Below are positions 1 to 5,587 of a DNA stretch of 6,275 nt, piece by piece. Numbering within the stretch: the first letter of the stretch is position 1; the number at the start of each line of letters is the position of its first letter. This stretch comes from Candidatus Moraniibacteriota bacterium (GTDB lineage Bacteria > Patescibacteriota > Minisyncoccia > Moranbacterales > UBA9337). Under the pieces are notes generated by a model. The model was not told the origin of the DNA. It saw only the letters and a program-made list of their open reading frames with translations, and ran no database searches. The stretch covers positions 1 to 6,275 of the forward strand of contig JAGYNK010000055.1 in NCBI GenBank assembly GCA_018400055.1, read 5' to 3'. Position numbers and translations under genes: made by a program.

Positions 1-198
1 AGTTTTAAGAATGACAATACCGGCAATATTCATCAAGTAATCGGTAAAGTATCTTTTGGCAGTGAAAAACTGGAAAAGAATTTGAATGCTTTCATTAAAG
101 CGGTGCAAGGATCAAAGTCCGCTTCAGTCAAGGGAAAATTTATCGGGGGAATTTCCGTTTGTTCCACTATGGGAGTGGGAATTAAGGTTAGTAACTAG
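1..198 (+). CDS. rplA: 50S ribosomal protein L1, C-terminal part (5' truncated by window edge)
   Basis: Frame 1 is open from the first base to a TAG at 196-198, giving the last 65 residues of a protein that begins outside the window. The stretch NIHQVIGKVSF and the ending STMGVGIKVSN match the conserved C-terminus of bacterial L1, which normally reads close to GNIHxxIGKxSF and SSTMGPGIKVD. L1 is about 230 residues, so roughly a quarter is visible. It binds 23S rRNA at the L1 stalk, helps release deacylated tRNA from the E site, and in many bacteria represses translation of its own operon. A TAA follows the TAG directly, giving tandem stops. The strong terminator downstream suggests that this is the last gene of its transcript; rplK would be expected upstream but cannot be seen. 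Recognition rests on the characteristic ending and is secure. Confidence 0.93.
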   Translation, partial: SFKNDNTGNIHQVIGKVSFGSEKLEKNLNAFIKAVQGSKSASVKGKFIGGISVCSTMGVGIKVSN

Positions 199-219
199 TA
201 ATTAGTAACTAGTAATTAG
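188..219. repeat. Perfect 14-bp tandem duplication across the rplA stop codon
   Basis: The unit AGTAACTAGTAATT occurs twice back to back (190-203 and 204-217), and the 14-base periodicity is perfect from 188 to 219. The first copy contains the last L1 codons and the TAG stop, so the second copy is untranslated. Each copy carries the palindrome ACTAGT. It looks like a replication-slippage duplication. No function is evident. Confidence 0.85.
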
Positions 220-240
220 GGATTAATAAATTTGGATAAC

Positions 241-270
241 AAAAAGAGCTACTCTGCGGAGTGGCTTTTT
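241..270 (+). terminator. Rho-independent terminator downstream of rplA
   Basis: A stem GCTACTC (248-254) pairs with GAGTGGC (259-265) around the tetraloop TGCG, with one G-T wobble. It is followed at once by a run of five T (266-270). The run of A before the stem can pair with the T run, so the hairpin may also work on the minus strand. It lies 42 bases after the rplA stop and separates the ribosomal gene from the transporter genes. Confidence 0.88.
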
Positions 271-320
271 AGCTAAAGGAAAAATAAATTAATATAATAT
301 TGTTTGGCTTCTGTCAAGAC

Positions 321-349
321 TTGAAAAAAATAAAACAATACTATATTAT
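321..349 (+). promoter_or_regulatory. Sigma70-like promoter for the transporter cassette
   Basis: TTGAAA (321-326, 5 of 6 to consensus) is separated by 17 bases from TATTAT (344-349, 5 of 6). An overlapping alternative -10, TATATT, begins at 342. The predicted transcription start is near 355-357, leaving only about 0-4 bases before the ATG at 359, so the mRNA could be leaderless or nearly so. A second TATAAT (293-298) lacks a good -35. The imperfect dyad TCAAG-A-CTTGA (314-324) overlaps the -35 and could be an operator. Assignment is by consensus matching only. Confidence 0.5.
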
Positions 350-358
350 TTAAGAGTT

Positions 359-1279
359 ATGATAAAAGTTGAAAATCTTACAAAATATTTTAACTCTGTT
401 AAGGCCGTGGACGATATCTCTTTTGAAGTAAAAAAAGGAGAGGTGGTTGGTTTTCTCGGGCCGAACGGCGCAGGGAAGACAACGACTATGCGCATTTTGT
501 CCGGTTTTATTTCAGCCGATAGCGGTAAAGTGAGTTTGGGAAAAGAATCAATCGGAGACAATGTAATTGAGGCGCAAAAGCAAATCGGTTATCTTCCGGA
601 AAATAATCCTTTATATAAAGATATGCTTGTCTCAGAATTCTTGGATTTTTCCGCTGAACTTAATGGTGTTTCAAAGAAAGATAAGCGAGAAGCTTTTGAG
701 TTTGCAGTTTCATCGGCAGGCATCAAGGAAATTTTTTACCGTTCCATCAAGGAACTTTCTAAAGGTTATAAGCAGAGAGTGGGAATTGCTGCCGCCATTC
801 TTCACAGACCGGATATTATCATTATGGATGAGCCGACGGAAGGACTTGATCCTAACCAGCGCGCCGAAATACGATCGCTTATCAGGAAATTGGCCAAAGA
901 CCACACTATTATTATCAGCACGCATGTGATGCAGGAAGCTTCCGCCATATGCGATCGCATGCTGATTATAAACAAAGGGAAAATTATCGCTGACGGAACA
1001 ACCGATGAACTTTCCCAGAAAGACAAGAACAGGCAATCCATTTTTTTGGATATTGAAGGAAACGGAGTGGAGTCGGCGCTTAAAAATATAAACGGTGTGA
1101 AAAATGTTAAAATTAAAAGCAGTGAAAATAACAGAATTCAAGTTGAGGTTGTTGCAGAAAGTTCTGTAAAAATTCAACCAGATATTTCTCGTTTAGTAAG
1201 TGAGCGCCACTGGGTTATTTGGAAATTATCAGAGAAAGAACGTAAACTGGAAGATATTTTCCGCAGTTTAACAAAGTAA
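359..1279 (+). CDS. GldA/NatA-like ABC transporter ATP-binding protein
   Basis: This 306-residue cytoplasmic ATPase should power the ABC-2 permease encoded next. Nucleotide-binding motifs appear in order: Walker A GPNGAGKT (34-41), the family-typical GYLPEN in the Q-loop region (77-82), the variant signature LSKGYKQR (133-140), Walker B IIIMDEP (153-159) with catalytic Glu158, D-loop GLDP (162-165) and H-loop His189 in STHVMQE. The GYLPE and LSKGYKQR variants are typical of the GldA/CcmA-NatA group of ABC-2 exporter ATPases. Residues from about 225 to 306 form the C-terminal extension common in this group. All catalytic motifs are intact, so the protein should hydrolyse ATP. The ATG at 359 starts directly before the conserved IKVENLTK strand, and no usable Shine-Dalgarno motif precedes it; AAGAG at 352-356 is too close. 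The substrate is unknown. Although the family is named after Bacteroidetes gliding genes, homologues are widespread in non-gliding bacteria. Confidence 0.92.
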   Translation: MIKVENLTKYFNSVKAVDDISFEVKKGEVVGFLGPNGAGKTTTMRILSGFISADSGKVSLGKESIGDNVIEAQKQIGYLPENNPLYKDMLVSEFLDFSAELNGVSKKDKREAFEFAVSSAGIKEIFYRSIKELSKGYKQRVGIAAAILHRPDIIIMDEPTEGLDPNQRAEIRSLIRKLAKDHTIIISTHVMQEASAICDRMLIINKGKIIADGTTDELSQKDKNRQSIFLDIEGNGVESALKNINGVKNVKIKSSENNRIQVEVVAESSVKIQPDISRLVSERHWVIWKLSEKERKLEDIFRSLTK

Positions 1280-1291
1280 GTTAAGCGTTTA

Positions 1292-1356
1292 TTTGAAAAC
1301 CTTTTCTTGTTTTTTCAAAATGTGAAAGCTTTTAAAGCGTATTTTTTATAAAAAAT
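1292..1356 (+). promoter_or_regulatory. AT-rich spacer with several dyads before the permease gene
   Basis: The 81-base gap between the ATPase and permease genes holds an inverted repeat TTTGAAAA (1292-1299) / TTTTCAAA (1312-1319), a short dyad GCTTTTAAAGC (1328-1338), and a perfect 16-bp palindrome ATTTTTTATAAAAAAT (1341-1356) ending five bases before the ATG. No GC-rich terminator is present, so read-through from the ATPase gene is likely. The dyads might be protein-binding sites or weak RNA hairpins, but AT-rich DNA yields such symmetry easily by chance. Confidence 0.3.
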
Positions 1357-1360
1357 AATC

Positions 1361-3658
1361 ATGAAAAATATTAAAAATATTTTAACCATAACCAAAAAAG
1401 AATTACGCGGTTATTTTGACAATCCTACGGCCTATATCGTGCTAATCGGATTTTTAGTTCTGTGGGAATTTCTGTTTTTCCGCGGAGCGTTTCTTATTGG
1501 AGAGGCATCTCTGCGTTCATTGTTCGGTATTCTTCCTTGGCTTTTTCTTTTTTTAATACCGGCTATTACGATGGGCAGTGTTTCTCAGGAAAAGAATGAA
1601 GGCACGTTGGAATTCTTGTTGACTCGTCCGATTAATGACTGGGAGCTTTTAACGGGGAAATTTTTGGGAAGTGTTTTATTTGTGGTCATTGCTCTCTTAT
1701 TTGTTTTTCCCATAGCTTGGAGTTTTTCCAAGTTCGGCAATCTTGATTGGGGAGTCGTGATTGGACAATATCTAGCCGGTGTTCTTATGGGCATAGTTTT
1801 AATTTCTCTGGGAATATTTATTTCCAGTCTTTTTTCCAGTCAGATTTCTTCTTTGTTGGCGACGGCGGTCGGAAGCTTTATTCTGATATCCGCCGGTTTT
1901 GGCATGATAACGGACAGACTTCCCTTGTCGCTGTCTTTGTATGCGGAACAATTATCAGTTTTGTCTCATTTTGAATCAATGTCGCGAGGAGTGATTGATT
2001 CGCGCGATCTTTGGTATTTTGTGTCCATGACCGTTTCCTTTTTAAGTTTGGCCTATCTTCAATTCGTTAAAAGGAGATTTGGCACGGACAAATCTGCTTA
2101 TAAAAATTGCCGGTTGGGCGTAGCGCTTATTATCGGCATTGCGGTATTAACCAATGTTATAGGCGCGCGCATTCCCGGGAGAATCGATCTTACTCAGAAT
2201 AAGGCTTATACATTAACCGAAACAACGCAAGAAATTCTCAGTGATTTAAACGACGTGGTCAATATATACTTTTTCAGTTCCGAAGAGCTTCCGGCCCAAC
2301 TTCAAACGGTTCTTCGCGACACGAAAGACGTAATTTCGGATTATAAAATATCAGGGAGGGGAAATATAAAAGTCAATTATAAGTATCCGGACCGTGATTC
2401 TGAAGCGGAAAAAGAAGCGGAATCTTTAGGAATTCAAAAAGTCAGATTTAATGTTGTCAGTCAGGAAGAATTTCAAGTGAAAAGTGGTTATCTTGGACTG
2501 GCTGTTTCTTACGGAGGAGAAAATGAGGCCATTCCTTTTATTCAGGACGTCGGCAGTTTGGAATATCAGTTGACCGGCTTTATAAAAAAACTCACTTCCG
2601 AAGATAAGAAGAAAATCGGCTTTGTATCAGGCTATGGGGGAAAGAATCTTTCTATGAATTTCAGGGCGTTGAAGGGAGAGTTGGAAAAGCAGTTTGAAGT
2701 GGAAGAGATAACGGTTGAAAGCGAAAACACGGAAGCGGATAATACTGAAGGAGAAGAAGAAAATATGAAAAAAGAGGGCGAACTGGAAATTCCCGAAAAT
2801 ATATCGGCTATTGTAATTGCCGGGCCTACGGAAAAAATCGGGGAAGAGAATATTTCCGTAATAGAAAAATTTTTAAATGAAGGCGGTTCAGCGCTGTTTT
2901 TAGTTAATCCGGTTACGGTAAGCGTTCAAACTTTGAGCGCTTCCGCCAATGAAGAAAATTTATCGGATTTTTTGGAAAGCAATTACGGATTAAAAGCGGA
3001 TAAAAATATTGTTTTTGACATTAAATCCAATGAAACGGTAAACTTTGGGAGTCAAGGAGGATTCAGTTATCTGATGCCGTATCCTTTTTGGATCAGGGCG
3101 GTTAAAGCCGAACAGAATTCTCCCATTATGGCTGAAATTGAAAGCGTAGTTATGCCGTGGGCAAGTTCAATTTCCGCCGATGAAAATAAAATTAAAGAAG
3201 AAGGAATTGCTATAACAAATCTTTTAAAAACTACCAAATTTGGAGGAGAGCAAAAAGAAAAATTTCTCATAACTCCGGAGCAGGATTTTTCCAAAGAGAA
3301 CTTAGGTGAAAAAATTGTAGCTACAAGCCTTGTTAAAGACGGCGAGAGTAACGCTGAAGAGATAAAAAAAACCAGAATCGTGCTGGTGGGAAATTCAGAT
3401 TTTTTAACGGATCAATTCGTAGAGAATTCACCGCAAAATTTAGCTTTTGGAATAGAGTCTCTTTCTTGGTTGGCACAAGAAGAGTCCCTGGCCGGAATTC
3501 AGCTTAAAAGCAATCCTGAGAGGAAGCTTTTATTTGAAAATGAGTCCCAGATGAATACGGTAAAGCTTGGAAATATGAGCGCGGCCTTTTTAATTCCTTT
3601 AGCGGCGGGTGTGTTTAGAATTTATCGTCGTAAAAGAATGCGGGAAAAAGTTTTTTAG
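1361..3658 (+). CDS. GldF-GldG fusion: ABC-2 permease joined to an ABC-type auxiliary domain
   Basis: This 765-residue membrane protein joins two parts usually encoded separately. Residues 1-240 are a GldF-like ABC-2 permease with about six hydrophobic helices (near 24-42, 54-72, 102-121, 132-156, 164-182, 217-235) and the motif EKNEGTLEFLLTRP (77-90), typical of ABC-2 permeases after helix 2. Another helix (251-269) opens a GldG-like part. RIDLTQNKAYTLTETT (274-289) matches the hallmark start of the ABC_transp_aux family, whose soluble domain here runs to about 735 and probably lies outside the membrane. A final helix (about 740-756) ends in a basic tail, RRKRMREK, expected in the cytoplasm. 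A very acidic, low-complexity stretch (453-476) interrupts the soluble domain. The reading frame is continuous with no sign of a frameshift at the join. It should pair with the upstream ATPase as an exporter or membrane-remodelling machine of unknown substrate. No Shine-Dalgarno is visible; the ATG is supported by the N-terminal ITKKELRGYF typical of the permease. Confidence 0.87.
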   Translation: MKNIKNILTITKKELRGYFDNPTAYIVLIGFLVLWEFLFFRGAFLIGEASLRSLFGILPWLFLFLIPAITMGSVSQEKNEGTLEFLLTRPINDWELLTGKFLGSVLFVVIALLFVFPIAWSFSKFGNLDWGVVIGQYLAGVLMGIVLISLGIFISSLFSSQISSLLATAVGSFILISAGFGMITDRLPLSLSLYAEQLSVLSHFESMSRGVIDSRDLWYFVSMTVSFLSLAYLQFVKRRFGTDKSAYKNCRLGVALIIGIAVLTNVIGARIPGRIDLTQNKAYTLTETTQEILSDLNDVVNIYFFSSEELPAQLQTVLRDTKDVISDYKISGRGNIKVNYKYPDRDSEAEKEAESLGIQKVRFNVVSQEEFQVKSGYLGLAVSYGGENEAIPFIQDVGSLEYQLTGFIKKLTSEDKKKIGFVSGYGGKNLSMNFRALKGELEKQFEVEEITVESENTEADNTEGEEENMKKEGELEIPENISAIVIAGPTEKIGEENISVIEKFLNEGGSALFLVNPVTVSVQTLSASANEENLSDFLESNYGLKADKNIVFDIKSNETVNFGSQGGFSYLMPYPFWIRAVKAEQNSPIMAEIESVVMPWASSISADENKIKEEGIAITNLLKTTKFGGEQKEKFLITPEQDFSKENLGEKIVATSLVKDGESNAEEIKKTRIVLVGNSDFLTDQFVENSPQNLAFGIESLSWLAQEESLAGIQLKSNPERKLLFENESQMNTVKLGNMSAAFLIPLAAGVFRIYRRKRMREKVF

Positions 3659-3670
3659 AACAATGCACCA

Positions 3671-3708
3671 CCTCTTAATCTCTTCCTCAAAGAGGAATAG
3701 AGGGTTAG
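3671..3708 (+). promoter_or_regulatory. Hairpin able to mask the ribosome-binding region of the DUF4340 gene
   Basis: TTCCTC (3683-3688) and GAGGAA (3692-3697) form a perfect stem with an AAA loop. The stem can be extended either by CCTCT (3671-3675) with AGAGG (3699-3703) or by a bulged helix reaching 3675/3708. The only Shine-Dalgarno-like run before the next gene, AGAGGG (3699-3704), lies 13 bases before the ATG at 3718 and is paired in both folds. A short T run (3714-3717) is too weak for a convincing terminator. Translational control is inferred. Confidence 0.4.
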
Positions 3709-3717
3709 ATAAATTTT

Positions 3718-4272
3718 ATGAATTCCAAAACAATAAAATCACTTCTCATTATTTTTGTCGGTCTCCTGGCGATAGTCGTCGGTTTTCATTATTTAAACCA
3801 ATCTTCTTCAGAAAGTAAGTTTAAAACCACGGCTGATTTTAACCTGGCTGACTTTACGGAAGATTCGGTCAAAAGGTTCAACATTAAAAGAGGAGATGAA
3901 GAAAAAGCTTTCAGTTACGAAGGCGAATTATGGAAAATTAACGGAGAAGAAGCTTTGCCTGAAAAAATCGGCGCTTTTTTTAAAAGCATAGCGGAGGTTA
4001 AAATAAAGGAAGTCGCCTCCAAAAATCCTGACAACCACGAAAATTTCGGAATCAGCAAAGAGGAGGTTTATATTCTAACCTTTAATCAGAATGGAAAAGA
4101 TTACGTTTTCTTTATAGGCAAGTCCGGAAGCTTACCCGAACTTTTTTACATAAAAAAGAAAGGAAGCCGAAATATTTATCTGGCGTCCGGAAATTTGCGC
4201 AGTTTGATTTCTCAGGAGGCTTCACAGTGGATTGAAAGCGAAGAAGAAAAAGAAGAAAGCAAAGAATTATAA
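3718..4272 (+). CDS. Membrane-anchored DUF4340-family protein of the Gld-like transporter
   Basis: The product has 184 residues. It begins with a short basic segment and one hydrophobic helix (about 7-24) that is probably an uncleaved signal anchor, followed by a soluble domain expected outside the membrane. The pattern FNIKRG (54-59), YEGELWKINGEEALPEKIGAFFKSI (about 67-91), a helix-to-strand stretch ending in HENFGIS (107-113), then YVFFIGK and NIYLASG, fits one DUF4340 unit: the family repeats a Trp-containing strand, an LPxxIxxLL-type helix and the 'fGI/fGL' turn. Many relatives are roughly 300 residues or more with several units, so this is a short version. The tail (172-184) is strongly acidic. 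DUF4340 genes are commonly found beside GldG-type genes, which supports both assignments and suggests a partner of the GldG domain. The biochemical function is unknown. The ATG is the only start that gives a complete anchor helix. Confidence 0.75.
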   Translation: MNSKTIKSLLIIFVGLLAIVVGFHYLNQSSSESKFKTTADFNLADFTEDSVKRFNIKRGDEEKAFSYEGELWKINGEEALPEKIGAFFKSIAEVKIKEVASKNPDNHENFGISKEEVYILTFNQNGKDYVFFIGKSGSLPELFYIKKKGSRNIYLASGNLRSLISQEASQWIESEEEKEESKEL

Positions 4273-4280
4273 AATATAAA

Positions 4281-4344
4281 TTTAAGCTATTTATTTTTTT
4301 ATTTTTCAAGTCTTAAGCGATTTTGTGAGCTTAAACGACTTGAA
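4281..4344. promoter_or_regulatory. 14-bp stem-loop with an alternative pairing partner between the two cassettes
   Basis: The left arm TTCAAGTCTTAAGC (4305-4318) pairs with GCTTAA (4329-4334) plus GACTTGAA (4337-4344), leaving a two-base AC bulge and the loop GATTTTGTGA. All 14 pairs are Watson-Crick. A T-rich tract (4289-4306) precedes the stem rather than following it, so it is not a canonical + strand terminator, and the minus strand has no T run after it either. TTTAAGCT (4281-4288) is also perfectly complementary to AGCTTAAA (4328-4335), which overlaps the right arm, so two folds exclude each other. A role in ending the transporter transcript or controlling the kinase gene is inferred. 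Confidence 0.45.
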
Positions 4345-4370
4345 TTAAATTAAAATGCAAAAATAAAGTT

Positions 4371-4925
4371 ATGGCAAGAAAAAGAATCGTGATAGGTTTA
4401 GTGGGAGCCACCGGGTCGGGTAAGGATACGGTAGCCGAGTATTTGGAAAAAAAGTATAAAGCCAAATTAATGCGTTTCGCTGATCCGTTGAAAGAAACAC
4501 TTTCCATTTATTTTGACAAGTTTTCCAAGGAGGACCAGCAGTGGTTGGCCGATTTGTTTATGCAGAGATTTGGCAGCGATGTTTTATCTCGCGCTTTAAG
4601 AAAAAGAATAGACGAAGGCAAAGGACTTATTATGGTTAACGGAATAAGATTTTGGGAAGATTTTCATTTCATAAAATCATATACTCGCAGTTATATCATT
4701 TATATTCGCGCCAACCAAAAGTTACGCTGGAAAAGAGTGAGAAACAGAGGAGAAAAGACAGATGATAAAGTGAGTTTTAAAAAATTTCAGGAAATTGACC
4801 GAAATAAAACAGAAAAGCACATTGGAGAAATAGGAGAGAAGGCCGATTTTATAATTGACAATGAAAAAGATTTGAAATATTTGCTGGAAAAGACAGACGA
4901 GGTTATGAGTAAGATTAATAATTAA
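4371..4925 (+). CDS. P-loop (deoxy)nucleoside monophosphate kinase-like protein, first paralogue
   Basis: This 184-residue soluble protein has a P-loop GATGSGKDT (12-20) after the hydrophobic strand IVIGLV. FADPLK (36-41) is a motif seen in phage-type dNMP kinases at the acceptor nucleotide site. A second strand is followed by VNGIRFWED (89-97), corresponding to the D(G)xR region of that group. An arginine-rich LID-like segment, RWKRVRNRG (119-127), comes next, and the C-terminus has ADFIIDN (158-164). The expected reaction is phosphate transfer from ATP to a (deoxy)nucleoside monophosphate, consistent with the dCMP deaminase encoded next. It is homologous along its whole length to the third gene of this cassette. 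Asn90 stands where that paralogue has Asp89. Dephospho-CoA kinase is a related fold and an alternative, but FADPLK and the neighbours favour a nucleotide kinase. No Shine-Dalgarno precedes the ATG at 4371. Fold assignment is firm; substrate is not. Confidence 0.75.
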   Translation: MARKRIVIGLVGATGSGKDTVAEYLEKKYKAKLMRFADPLKETLSIYFDKFSKEDQQWLADLFMQRFGSDVLSRALRKRIDEGKGLIMVNGIRFWEDFHFIKSYTRSYIIYIRANQKLRWKRVRNRGEKTDDKVSFKKFQEIDRNKTEKHIGEIGEKADFIIDNEKDLKYLLEKTDEVMSKINN

Positions 4926-4973
4926 ATTCGTTGTCGGATTCGGTGAATTTAAATATCTTTAAAACTAGTCTGC

Positions 4974-4994
4974 AAGGAAAAACGGTTGTATAAT
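4974..4994 (+). promoter_or_regulatory. Ambiguous start signals of the dCMP deaminase gene
   Basis: AAGGA (4974-4978) is a Shine-Dalgarno-like motif but lies 14 bases before the ATG at 4993, longer than usual. A perfect TATAAT (4989-4994) overlaps that ATG without a good -35 at the right distance. If it acted as a -10, transcripts would begin near 5001 and the ATG at 5020 (Met10) would be the start. A weak promoter, TTGTCG (4931-4936) with TATCTT (4954-4959) at 17-base spacing, would instead serve the upstream ATG. Confidence 0.25.
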
Positions 4995-5583
4995 GAAAGA
5001 TACAGCAAAAAATAAAACAATGGAAAATAAAACCAAAAGAAAAAAAGCGGCACCGAAAAGAATTTCAAAGGAGCAGCATTATATGAACATAGCTCGCGAA
5101 GTGGCGGCGCGGACTTCTTGCTTTCGGGCGCGTCACGGCGCGATAATTGTTAAAGATGACCAGATAATTTCTACCGGTTATGTGGGAGCGCCAAGAAAAA
5201 CGAAAGATTGCTTTGAAAGAAACAATTGCTTGCGGCGCGAGTTGGGCATTCCTTCCGGACAGAGATACGAGCTGTGTCGCAGCGTCCACGCCGAGCAAAA
5301 TGCGATTATTAACGCGGCCCGTTCCGGTGTAAGCATTTACGGAGCGGATATGTATCTTTTTTCTGAAAAATTGGACGAGGACGGGAAGGCGGAAGTTATT
5401 AACGCTTATCCATGCTTTATTTGCAAAAAAATGATTGTTAACGCGGGAATCAGAAAATTGATTTCCAATCAGAAAGATAATTCCCTTAAGGAATATAAAA
5501 TAGCCGATTGGGTTGAGGATTGGAGGAAGAATGATTTATTGGATGACATGGAACAATATGGAATTAAAACAATAATAAAATAA
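4993..5583 (+). CDS. dCMP deaminase (ComEB-type, zinc-dependent)
   Basis: This 196-residue cytosolic enzyme is expected to convert dCMP to dUMP, the substrate of thymidylate synthase. The catalytic site is complete: HAEQN (99-103) gives the zinc ligand His99 and the proton shuttle Glu101, and PCFIC (140-144) gives zinc ligands Cys141 and Cys144. HGAIIVKDDQIISTGYVGAPR (about 48-68), a cysteine-bearing loop (Cys73, Cys79, Cys95) and NAIINAARSGVSIYGA (103-118) match deoxycytidylate deaminases of the ComEB group rather than cytidine or tRNA-adenosine deaminases. The extra cysteines resemble those of family members with a second structural zinc; that use is inferred. The first 23 residues are a lysine-rich tail outside the fold, so translation could instead begin at Met10 (5020). 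The gene follows the first kinase after 67 bases and precedes the second by only 4, which indicates co-expression, at least of the last two. No allosteric dCTP/dTTP site can be judged by eye. Confidence 0.92.
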   Translation: MKDTAKNKTMENKTKRKKAAPKRISKEQHYMNIAREVAARTSCFRARHGAIIVKDDQIISTGYVGAPRKTKDCFERNNCLRRELGIPSGQRYELCRSVHAEQNAIINAARSGVSIYGADMYLFSEKLDEDGKAEVINAYPCFICKKMIVNAGIRKLISNQKDNSLKEYKIADWVEDWRKNDLLDDMEQYGIKTIIK

Positions 5584-5587
5584 ACTT

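Noticed and set aside
710..1177. 155-codon minus-strand ORF opposite the ABC ATPase.
   Set aside because: The + strand frame carries every ABC motif in order. The antisense product has no recognisable domain and overlaps entirely, so it is a shadow frame.
3699..3717. Possible terminator after the permease fusion (hairpin followed by TTTT).
   Set aside because: The T run is four bases, lies well past the core stem, and directly abuts the DUF4340 start codon. Co-transcription is more likely.
359..4272. Assigning gliding motility to the Gld-like cassette.
   Set aside because: GldA/F/G-type and DUF4340 genes are widespread in non-gliding bacteria, and no other gliding gene is present here.
4355..4366. 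Three-codon upstream ORF (ATG CAA AAA TAA) before the first kinase.
   Set aside because: It is too short to distinguish from chance in A-rich sequence and has no ribosome-binding motif.
4337..4368. Promoter for the first kinase using TTGAAT as -35; GACTTGAA also occurs at 319-326 upstream of the ATPase.
   Set aside because: No acceptable -10 lies 16-18 bases downstream, and the shared 8-mer is explained here by the stem-loop arm. Treated as coincidence.
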